Source of the DNA: Haliscomenobacter sp.
GTDB lineage: Bacteria; Bacteroidota; Bacteroidia; Chitinophagales; Saprospiraceae
Reading direction: 5' to 3'
DNA: 64,000 bases
NCBI GenBank assembly: GCA_016707205.1
Contig: JADJHZ010000019.1
Span: forward strand, 4,498-68,497
Positions within the stretch are counted from its first letter, which is position 1, and each line of letters begins with the position of its first letter. The notes under the pieces are model-generated. The model was not told where the DNA came from, did not search any database, and was given only the letters and a program-made list of their open reading frames with translations. The position numbers and the translations under genes are program-made. Shown here piece by piece: positions 45,094 to 52,291 of this stretch.

Positions 45094-45399
45094 ATGTTTA
45101 AATATACCAAACACTTTTTAAAAAAACTGGAAAGCCTGTTCGAAGAATTGGGTTATGTCGTCCGCTATGAGAAAGGCAATTTTCAGTCGGGATACTGTAT
45201 GGTAGAAAGCCGCAAGGTAGCTGTTATAAACAAATTTTTTGACACGGAAGCCCGGATCAATGTTTTGCTGGAAATCCTTGCGGCCCTGGAGCCCGATTCA
45301 ACCTCGTTGGGCGAGAAAAATGCCCGGTTGCTGCAGGATATTCGGAATAACGCGGTTTCCACCGAAAACGACGAAGAGGAGGAACAACCATCGAACTGA
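45094..45399 (+). CDS. Conserved small cytoplasmic protein (101 aa), function unknown
   Basis: It begins MFKYTKHFLKKLESLFEELG and continues VVRYEKGNFQSGYCMVESRKVAVINKFFDTEARINVLLEIL, with an acidic tail ending EEEEQPSN. The pattern of a conserved Bacteroidota protein with mixed alpha/beta structure is clear but I know no function. No signal peptide. It is translationally coupled to the next gene: the probable start of the MBL-fold hydrolase lies within its last codons, after AGGAGG at 45376-45381. Confidence 0.75.
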   Translation: MFKYTKHFLKKLESLFEELGYVVRYEKGNFQSGYCMVESRKVAVINKFFDTEARINVLLEILAALEPDSTSLGEKNARLLQDIRNNAVSTENDEEEEQPSN

Positions 45400-46163
45400 A
45401 CGTAACTTTATTAGGAACGGGAACCTCCCAGGGCGTTCCGGTGATTGGCTGCGCCTGCCCGGTTTGCGCTTCCCGGGATGCCCGGGACCAGCGGCTGCGT
45501 ACCTCGGCCTGGATACAAGCAGGCCCTTTGGATCTGATTATCGATTGCGGTCCGGATTTCAGGCAGCAAGCGCTGAGAGCCAGGGTGCCGAAAGTGGATG
45601 CGATTTTGCTCACCCACGAGCACAACGACCACGTCAGTGGGCTGGACGATGTGCGGCCTTACAATTTCAAGTCGGGCAAAGATATCCCTATCTATGCGGA
45701 ACCGCGCGTAGGACAGGAAATTCAAAAGCGGTTTGAATACGCTTTTGAGGAAGTCAACCGCTATCCCGGCGCGCCCATGCTCGTCTCTCTTCCCATATCC
45801 GCCTCAGACCCCTTTGCCATCGGAGATTTATCAATTGTCCCTGTAGAGGTGATGCATGGGGCCATGCCAGTGCTTGGCTTTCGTTTTGGCGCTTTTGCTT
45901 ATGTTACGGACATGAGGACCATTTCCGAAAACGAGATGGAAAAACTGAAGGGCGTGGAAGTACTTGTGGTAAACGCCTTGCACTTCCACGCCCACAGCAC
46001 CCACATGAACGTCGATCTTGCGCTCGAATTCATCGAGCGCCTGGCCCCCCGCCAAAGCTATCTGACGCATATCAGCCACCGAATGGGGCTTTACGAAGAA
46101 ATCAATCCTTCCCTTCCCGCTCATGTTGCCCTGGGCTACGACGGGCTGCAGTTTAGAGTTTAG
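45390..46163 (+). CDS. MBL-fold metallohydrolase (PhnP-like), unusual start codon
   Basis: A metallo-beta-lactamase-fold hydrolase, about 257 aa. The conserved first strand (VTLLGTGTSQGVPVIGCACPVC) is encoded upstream of the first standard start in frame (GTG 45441), so that start is too late. No ATG, GTG or TTG precedes it. ATC at 45390 sits 8 nt after a perfect AGGAGG, and CTG lies at 45396. The metal motif THEHNDH and the later H ligands (VMHGAMPVLGF, ALHFHAHSTHMN, THISHRM) are intact. Members are phosphodiesterases or of unknown substrate. It overlaps the preceding gene by 10 nt. Its last codon and stop (GTT TAG) begin a TTAGACG repeat. Confidence 0.8.
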   Translation: MELNVTLLGTGTSQGVPVIGCACPVCASRDARDQRLRTSAWIQAGPLDLIIDCGPDFRQQALRARVPKVDAILLTHEHNDHVSGLDDVRPYNFKSGKDIPIYAEPRVGQEIQKRFEYAFEEVNRYPGAPMLVSLPISASDPFAIGDLSIVPVEVMHGAMPVLGFRFGAFAYVTDMRTISENEMEKLKGVEVLVVNALHFHAHSTHMNVDLALEFIERLAPRQSYLTHISHRMGLYEEINPSLPAHVALGYDGLQFRV

Positions 46164-46250
46164 ACGTTAGACGTTAGACCTTAGACCTTAGAAAAATTAC
46201 CTCTAACCTCTAACCTCTAACGTCTAATGTCTAACGTCCAACATCTAACC
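46156..46250. repeat. TTAGACG-family inverted repeat
   Basis: GTTTAGACGTTAGACG-type units on the left face TCTAACCTCTAACG-type units on the right, separated by AAAAATTACC. The inner 23 nt of each arm pair in 19 positions. The repeat includes the stop codon of the MBL gene and lies between convergent genes. Confidence 0.7.
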
Positions 46251-46254
46251 TCCC

Positions 46255-47352
46255 CTACAACTTGCCGGTAATTTTGCGCTTGGGTTGATCGTTACGCACG
46301 AACGCCGTTTCGGGCTTCTGGAGGTTGAGTGCGCCTAAGAGGGCTTCGTGTCCGTTCTTTTCGGCGAGTTGCACGGGGGTCATGCCGAGGAGGTTTGGCC
46401 GGTCGGGATCGGCGCCAGAGCCCAGGAGCACCTGGGCCATTTCCGCGTCTCCGTTCTCCAAACTCAGGTGGAGGCCGGTATTTTCCAGATAGTCGCCTTC
46501 GTTGGGGAGGGCGCCGTGCTTGAGCAGGGTACTGGCCATTTGTGGGTCCTTTTGCCGGATGGCCAGATGGAGTAGCGGTTCTCCCAGCGGGGTTTTCCAG
46601 TTGGCGTCTCCGGCAGGGTCCGGGCTTTTATTGAGTAAGAGCTCGGCTACATCGCTGCGCTTGTTGCGGACGGCCATGAGCAGCGGCGTTTCTCCATTAT
46701 CGTTTGGCTGGCTTGGGTCTGCTCCCGCGCGGAGTAAAATGGCGGCGGCTTCCAGCTTGTTGAGGGAAACGGCAAAATACAAGGGCGTCGTTCCATGGGA
46801 GGTACGCTCCACCAATGCGCCCCGGCCGATCAGTTGCTGCGCCAGCGCTAAGCTTCCTTTTTCTACCGCCAGCATCAAAGGCGTTTCTCCGGAATTGTTG
46901 GGCAGGTCGGCTTTGGCCCGTTGCAGGACGGACTGAATGATAGACGGGTTTCCTTGCTTCAGGGCGAGGGTGAGCGGCGTTTCCCCCGCTTTGTTCTTCA
47001 GGTTGATCACGGCTTTTTCACTCAGGAAAGCTACCATGGCTTCATCCTGCTTCTGAATGGCCAGGGTCAATGCCGTTTCGCCGGCTTCGCTGTGCGTCAG
47101 ATGAGACAAAGGGGTGTACCAACGCTCGACTTCATCGATATTACCTGCTTCAACCCCTGCAAAAAATCGCTTTCGCTGCTCCGCCTCGCTCACCTCCGCG
47201 TCCTTCTCCGGTTTCTTCTTCTTCTCTTTTTTGCTTTTCTCCGGGTGGGCGGCAGCTTCAACAAGTTCCACAGATGGAGCCGTTTGACCGATCATCATGC
47301 CGGAAACCCCGAGCGACAATATCGCTGCGATAAAAAATGGGATACGCTTCAT
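46255..47352 (-). CDS. Exported ankyrin-repeat protein
   Basis: 365 aa with a signal peptide (to about residue 23, GMMIG-Q). A Lys/Glu-rich segment (about 37-60) is followed by about eight ankyrin repeats (about 85-345; G-E-T-P-L-x-L-A-V pattern, for example SGETPLMLAVEKGSLALAQQLIGRGA and NGETPLLMAVRNKRSDVAELLL). The C-terminus is basic (KRKITGKL). Probably a periplasmic protein-binding scaffold. The partner is unknown and there are no neighbours in an operon. Confidence 0.88.
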   Translation of the reverse strand: MKRIPFFIAAILSLGVSGMMIGQTAPSVELVEAAAHPEKSKKEKKKKPEKDAEVSEAEQRKRFFAGVEAGNIDEVERWYTPLSHLTHSEAGETALTLAIQKQDEAMVAFLSEKAVINLKNKAGETPLTLALKQGNPSIIQSVLQRAKADLPNNSGETPLMLAVEKGSLALAQQLIGRGALVERTSHGTTPLYFAVSLNKLEAAAILLRAGADPSQPNDNGETPLLMAVRNKRSDVAELLLNKSPDPAGDANWKTPLGEPLLHLAIRQKDPQMASTLLKHGALPNEGDYLENTGLHLSLENGDAEMAQVLLGSGADPDRPNLLGMTPVQLAEKNGHEALLGALNLQKPETAFVRNDQPKRKITGKL

Positions 47353-47451
47353 GGTTCAACTGGTTTTAATGAAGTAGAACTTATAGCATATCCGAGTTTA
47401 ATGATGTACGAATTACGAATTACGAACTACGAATGTTTAGACCTGTTCTTT

Positions 47452-47505
47452 AAGGCATAAGGTCACAAAACTGGTCTTTGCCTTCAGCCTTTAGCCTTAT
47501 GCCTT
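47452..47505. repeat. Hairpin with AAGGCATAAGG arms
   Basis: AAGGCATAAGG (47452-47462) pairs perfectly with CCTTATGCCTT (47495-47505). It sits between ACGAATTACGAA units and a short GTCTAACGTCC stretch, in the gap between divergent genes. Confidence 0.55.
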
Positions 47506-47618
47506 CAGCGTCTCCCGTCTAACGTCCACCGTTTGGTGTTTATTCCAAAGGAAATGTTAAATAAGAATCGGTAGAACCTTTGGTTTTGTGTATCTTTCTG
47601 CAAAATTAAGGTTTACCT

Positions 47619-48188
47619 ATGTCCCGGTCTGATTACATCAATATTGGCATTATTGCCGTTTGCCTTCTGGCGCTGATTTTCCTGGTGTACAAATTCGTCA
47701 ATTTGGATTCTCCAAAACCTCCGGCAGACGATACGGCGACCGACCAGCAGGAAGAGGCGTACTATCCGGATCCGCTACCTTCGGATACCTACGAAGATTC
47801 TACCTACCAGTACGATCCTGCGCCGGATACGGCCCGGAGTGCTGCGCCTGCAACCAAAACCAAATCTCCGGAAAAGCCCGTAGAAACGGCGCCGGAGCAG
47901 GAAATCCCGGCAAACGCGACCGAAGAAACCATTTCTTCTTCTTCCGGAGCGTATATGGTCCTCGCCGGGTCCTTCCGCCAGCGCGCCAATGCGGAGGCGG
48001 TCGTGCGCCGGCTTAAGAATAAAGGGTACGCAGAGGCTGAACTGTCGCTCTTCAACCGGGGAGCTTATGCCACGGTGTTGGCTGGCCGGTTCGAAACCTA
48101 TGCGGAGGCTCAAACCCGGGTATCCGCCCTGAAAAAGGATGGCGTAGAGGCTTATATTCAGCAGAAGCGGGCTGCGCAAGCCCAGTAG
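47619..48188 (+). CDS. Membrane-anchored SPOR-domain protein
   Basis: A 189-aa protein with one N-terminal membrane helix (about 8-26, IGIIAVCLLALIFLVYKFV). A Pro/Asp/Thr-rich periplasmic linker (about 30-108) and a C-terminal SPOR domain (about 110-185, GAYMVLAGSFRQRANAEAVVRRL ... ATVLAGRFETYAEAQTRVSAL) follow. SPOR domains bind denuded glycan at the division septum, so a cell-envelope or division role is likely. It is followed by a run of 21 G, then the convergent rhodanese gene. Confidence 0.88.
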   Translation: MSRSDYINIGIIAVCLLALIFLVYKFVNLDSPKPPADDTATDQQEEAYYPDPLPSDTYEDSTYQYDPAPDTARSAAPATKTKSPEKPVETAPEQEIPANATEETISSSSGAYMVLAGSFRQRANAEAVVRRLKNKGYAEAELSLFNRGAYATVLAGRFETYAEAQTRVSALKKDGVEAYIQQKRAAQAQ

Positions 48189-48205
48189 TGATGCCCTGGA
48201 AAGGC

Positions 48206-48226
48206 GGGGGGGGGGGGGGGGGGGGG
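48206..48226. repeat. Run of 21 consecutive G
   Basis: A pure poly-G tract between the SPOR gene stop (48188) and the 3' end of the rhodanese gene (48228). Such tracts vary in length by slippage, but one this long is also prone to assembly error. Confidence 0.9.
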
Positions 48227-48227
48227 T

Positions 48228-48533
48228 TTATTTTTCTCCGAAAAGTTCGATCCAGGCCAGCATGCCACCTTCCAGGTTCCGGACGTTTTTGAACCCGGCC
48301 TGTAGGAGCATATATTGCGCCGTGGCGCTCCTGCGTCCAGAGCGGCAATAGATAATGACTTCCTCTTCCTGGTGTTCTTCCAGTTCGGGAATGGTGTGAG
48401 GAACGGTACCCAGCGGGATCAGGTGGCCTCCCACATTAAACGCCTGGTGTTCGTCCGGCTCCCGAACGTCGATGAGCACAAAGCGGTCGCCGCGCTCCAT
48501 TTTGCTTTTGAGTTCTTGTACGGTGATATCCAT
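48228..48533 (-). CDS. Single-domain rhodanese-like protein
   Basis: A 101-aa cytoplasmic single rhodanese domain: the active-site loop CRSGRRS holds the catalytic Cys near residue 64, with the upstream IDVREPDEHQAFNVGGHLIPLG motif and the ending GFKNVRNLEGGMLAWI. It would transfer sulfane sulfur; many single-domain members act in thiol or persulfide handling. Nothing nearby pinpoints a pathway. Confidence 0.93.
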   Translation of the reverse strand: MDITVQELKSKMERGDRFVLIDVREPDEHQAFNVGGHLIPLGTVPHTIPELEEHQEEEVIIYCRSGRRSATAQYMLLQAGFKNVRNLEGGMLAWIELFGEK

Positions 48534-48611
48534 TCTGGGTAGGGAATTTTTTGGCCTTTGGATTCTTCTGCGTTCGATTTTCTTTATGAAAACATAACGG
48601 TCGGCATAGCC

Positions 48612-51600
48612 CTATTGTTCGTTACAGCCTTCCGGCCGGGTTTCGGTCAGATACAGATTCACTTGCTCCCCGACATTCAGTTTTAATCCGGCTACAAACT
48701 CAGGCTCTTGTTTGTAAACAAACAACCCTGAGGAAGCCTCGCCCGGAGCAAAGACGGACCCAACGACCAACTGGCTGCTGCGCAGCAAAAAGGCCGCTTC
48801 TTCGTAGGTGAGACACACGAGGTTGGGGATGTCTACCGTGCCGGTATTGCGGATAGAGACGACGAAATCGATGGTGCTGCCTTTAGGCACGTTCACACCC
48901 CGCTTCAAGTCGGCTGCAGAGATTCGTTGCCCGTCGTAAATGAGATACAGGATGGTGTTGTCTTCCAGATCGGCATTGAACTCCCTGGTTTTTATCCGGG
49001 CGTTGATGCCCAGGCGGCTGAGTTTTTTGCTGTATTGCTCGTAGTCGTCGTTGCCCCCGACGAGATTGGGCAGCGGAACTTCCGGGGGTGTCCCCGAGCT
49101 TATCGTCAGGTAAATATTGCGGTTCTTTTTTATTCTGGATGCCGGTTTGGGGATTTGGTCCAGGATGGTATTCTGGGCTTTCCCAACGATATACACCGAA
49201 TCGTTCACGACGACATCGAAGCTTCGGGCCCTGGCTTTTCTTTTGGCCTCCCGGAAGGACATTCCCCGGTAATCCTGTACTTCCACCGATTGCCCATGGT
49301 GCGTATACCAATTCAGCGATGCGTTTAAGAGCAGAAAGGACACGCCCCCTAAGAGAATCAAAGCAACCAGATTTTTAAGGAAAATGGCGGAACTGATAAA
49401 GAACCAGAAATCCCAAACCATATCTTTTAACATTCCGACAATGCCTGTCGACGGCAATTCGGGGAGTATTCTTCCGGGTTTGGAGGGGGGGTGGGTAGAG
49501 GGTTCCATAGCGGTTGCTGGTGTTTGCTCCCTGTAGGTTTCGAAAGGTTCTTCCGGCGCGGGGGAAGAAAGAAAGGGAGAAGTATAGGAAATAAGGTGTT
49601 CCGTTTGGGCTTCTTTCTGGAGGGCCATCCATCGGTTGCGTTCAACTGCATCACCGACCAGGCGGGAGAGCGTCTCGCCCGGATACTGGTCCTTGTGCAG
49701 CAGTTGGGTGATCAAAGGGTCCTCCGGGGCCCAGCCGGGAAAGGGATGGATATCTTCCAACAAGACTTCCATGCGGTCGTCTTCGTAGATCCGAACGAGG
49801 AAATCCAACTCCGTCGCTCCAAATAGCCCTGCCAGCCGGATCGCTTTCTCCGCCTGGCTTTTCAAGGTATTGGACAAAACCAGTTGGGAAGCCGCGGATT
49901 CGGACAACCTGGCGGGTATGGTTGGTGGCGCTCCTTCGGAAACAGCCAGATAACCGGACCCCTGCGCATACCACGGGACCCTGCGCGCCAGAGGCGCCAG
50001 AACGTCTACTTGCAGGTTGCCCTCGGTATCCAGCCAGCTGATCGCGCCAATGTGCAAGGGCAAAAAATGGTCCGCATTTTTCGGATGGACAATTTCCTGG
50101 AACATGACCTGGTCGCTCCGGGGGATGGTTTGGACCGGTTTGAGCCGGAGGATTTTCCGAAACGCTACGCCTTCCGCGTGTTCCGGCCGGAAACTCAAGC
50201 GTGTGAACGCTTCCAATTCCTGCCGCTGACGAATGATCAACGTATCAAAAAGGGCGTTTTTTTCTATCGGCCGCGCCAGAAACGGATAGGTAAAACAGCT
50301 TTCTACCCGCTGGAAAAATGCAGACGCATGCGCTTCAAATTCCGGTTTGGTCAACAGCAGGTATTCCGGCGTGTTCAAAGCGGCCTGACGTTGGAATAAA
50401 CGGAGGCTTTGGGGCCTGTTCGTCGCAACCGTAGCCTGACCGGAAGCCGGACCGCTAAAAGGAAGGTGCATGCTTTCCAGTTCGCGCTGGAGCGCTCCCC
50501 CTGCCGGACCAAATCCGGTAGCGATGACTACTCCTTCCGTCAGATCGGGCAAATTGGCCAGCAAAAAAGGTCCCGAAGGCCATGTCCGGGATTTCGAAGC
50601 CGGGATCTGGAGCTTTTTGAGCGGTTCGTCTGGTTCCAGGGACGCTGTTTGCAAACTCCAAAACGAATATGGGGTGGGAATATCCAGGGAAATGGCGCCC
50701 GGATCTGAACCCAGCGCAATAGGAATGGGAGCGTAGTCGCCTTGAGCGGCAAGGTATTGGACGATCTGCCGGGCGGTTTCCGGCGCCTGATTCCCTCGGC
50801 TTGGGTCGGGGGAATAGATCACCCCAATATTCGGAACAGCAGTTTTTTGGGCCCAAAGTTCGTTGAGAAAGCTTTGCAACCCGCGGTAGCTCATCTCGGC
50901 AGGCCGTTCGCCCAGGCGTTCCCGCAAAGAGGTCCGGATCAATAAGGTAATCCAGTCGGTGGGGCTCAATCCGATCCGGGGTCCGGATTGGAAAAACGGA
51001 CTATCCGGAGAGAACGCGGGAAGGGTTTCCAACTGATGGAAGAAAATATTCCCATGGATATCGACGATGCCGGAGGCGAGGCCAAAACTTTGCAAGCCGC
51101 AAGCGGTGAAATAGGCGACGCCAGCGCTGCGGATCTTTTCGGATGTTTCGCGATCGAAGTCGGGAAGAGGCAGCCCGTTTTCCTGTAAGCCCTCCGACGG
51201 CCGGAGGGGAAGGAAAGCAGCCGCGGTTTGATCTTCATTCCGCACCAGAGCGAGATGAAAGGGCTCTCCCATCAGCCGGGATTCCAGCATGGCGCGTTCT
51301 GCCGGCAAACAGCTTTTCAGGGTACACGTTTCTTTTTCATACGCCGGGTCATTAGCCAGGCGGTTGAGGAAGTGGAGGAGCTCTTCCGGATGCCGGATCA
51401 AGGCGGTTTCCTTAGCAATCGAAGCCTCGACCGGGAAACCCAGCCCCGCCCGGAGGTCGGTCAGGTAGCGGATATGGTCGGCTCGGTCAAAACTTCCCAT
51501 AGACTGCCAACGGGCAATCGGGATGCGTTCGGTGAAAAAGGCTGATTCAACAGCTTCCTGGAACCCTTCCAGCCCGGTTTCTTCGTCTATAAGCGAAGCC

Positions 51601-52229
51601 TTGCCAGGGTCAGAGGCTGGAAAAACCTGAAAGGGCAACCCTAAATATTTTGCGGCGGATTCAAAAACCTGGCCTGGATTTCGGCCTCGCCATTCCTCTT
51701 CGGCGAGGGTCCAGAAGGCTGGAAAAGGAATACCTTTTTCCTTCATGATTTCGCGCTGAAGCAGGGGATCGGCGTTGTACCGGCAGATCATCGGGTTACT
51801 GCCGGTGTAGGGGATCCGCAAGGCGTCCAGCTCGGTTTGGAGCTGGCCATCGGCGCCGTAGGCCCCTTGCAAGGCAATTACGGCCAGGTTCACCAACTGA
51901 CCCAACGCTTCGGGAGCAACCCGGCGGCCTGTTTTTTCCACTACCCGGTCGTATTCTTCATCTGGCAGATCGCCGAGGCTTTCTTCATAGATGGGAAACC
52001 CCAGGTGCGTCGGAGGCAGCAGGTCTTGAGGAGGAAAAAAAGCCTGCAGGGAAGGTTGGAAAAGCAATTTCCAGTCCAGCAGCAAAAATTGGCGGCGGCT
52101 GTCCACGAAAAGCGGAACGGGCTCGAACAGGGTTCGGTCGAGGTGTAAAAAATACGTTCTTCCGCTGGCAAACGACTGCTCGCGCTGCCTGGAAGGGCCT
52201 CCCATAAAAATACCGACCTTGATTTTCAT
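48612..52229 (-). CDS. Tandem degenerate D-Ala-D-Ala-ligase-like modules fused to membrane segment and PASTA domains
   Basis: 1205 aa from the ATG at 52229 (an earlier TTG is less likely). Module 1 (1 to about 430) follows the Ddl layout: VGIFMGGPSRQREQS, ALQGAYGADGQLQTEL and LRIPYTGSN. However, the catalytic Glu of DdlB (E15) is Q15, and the ATP lysine positions and metal-binding ELLEAN-type end (here HQLETLP) are changed. Module 2 (about 460-870) repeats the pattern (ATGFGPAGGALQREL, LPFSGPAS, VLLEDIHPFPGW), also degenerate. A Pro-rich linker, one membrane helix (about 950-973, LVALILLGGVSFLLLNASL) and three PASTA domains (about 980-1045, 1048-1126 and 1132-1197) follow. PASTA domains bind cell-wall muropeptides. 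A wall-sensing or scaffolding role is inferred. Confidence 0.75.
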   Translation of the reverse strand: MKIKVGIFMGGPSRQREQSFASGRTYFLHLDRTLFEPVPLFVDSRRQFLLLDWKLLFQPSLQAFFPPQDLLPPTHLGFPIYEESLGDLPDEEYDRVVEKTGRRVAPEALGQLVNLAVIALQGAYGADGQLQTELDALRIPYTGSNPMICRYNADPLLQREIMKEKGIPFPAFWTLAEEEWRGRNPGQVFESAAKYLGLPFQVFPASDPGKASLIDEETGLEGFQEAVESAFFTERIPIARWQSMGSFDRADHIRYLTDLRAGLGFPVEASIAKETALIRHPEELLHFLNRLANDPAYEKETCTLKSCLPAERAMLESRLMGEPFHLALVRNEDQTAAAFLPLRPSEGLQENGLPLPDFDRETSEKIRSAGVAYFTACGLQSFGLASGIVDIHGNIFFHQLETLPAFSPDSPFFQSGPRIGLSPTDWITLLIRTSLRERLGERPAEMSYRGLQSFLNELWAQKTAVPNIGVIYSPDPSRGNQAPETARQIVQYLAAQGDYAPIPIALGSDPGAISLDIPTPYSFWSLQTASLEPDEPLKKLQIPASKSRTWPSGPFLLANLPDLTEGVVIATGFGPAGGALQRELESMHLPFSGPASGQATVATNRPQSLRLFQRQAALNTPEYLLLTKPEFEAHASAFFQRVESCFTYPFLARPIEKNALFDTLIIRQRQELEAFTRLSFRPEHAEGVAFRKILRLKPVQTIPRSDQVMFQEIVHPKNADHFLPLHIGAISWLDTEGNLQVDVLAPLARRVPWYAQGSGYLAVSEGAPPTIPARLSESAASQLVLSNTLKSQAEKAIRLAGLFGATELDFLVRIYEDDRMEVLLEDIHPFPGWAPEDPLITQLLHKDQYPGETLSRLVGDAVERNRWMALQKEAQTEHLISYTSPFLSSPAPEEPFETYREQTPATAMEPSTHPPSKPGRILPELPSTGIVGMLKDMVWDFWFFISSAIFLKNLVALILLGGVSFLLLNASLNWYTHHGQSVEVQDYRGMSFREAKRKARARSFDVVVNDSVYIVGKAQNTILDQIPKPASRIKKNRNIYLTISSGTPPEVPLPNLVGGNDDYEQYSKKLSRLGINARIKTREFNADLEDNTILYLIYDGQRISAADLKRGVNVPKGSTIDFVVSIRNTGTVDIPNLVCLTYEEAAFLLRSSQLVVGSVFAPGEASSGLFVYKQEPEFVAGLKLNVGEQVNLYLTETRPEGCNEQ

Positions 52230-52291
52230 ACCCGCAGCTGACAATTTGCCGCCAAGCTACAAAAAAGCGCGCAATTGCCGCATGCCGAAGC

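Noticed and set aside
45441..45443. GTG as start of the MBL-fold hydrolase
   Set aside because: It would remove the conserved first beta strand with the GTGTSQGVP motif.
52230..52244. TTG start five codons upstream of the Ddl-like fusion
   Set aside because: The ATG at 52229 begins exactly at the conserved KIKVGIFMGG strand, and no better ribosome site supports the TTG.
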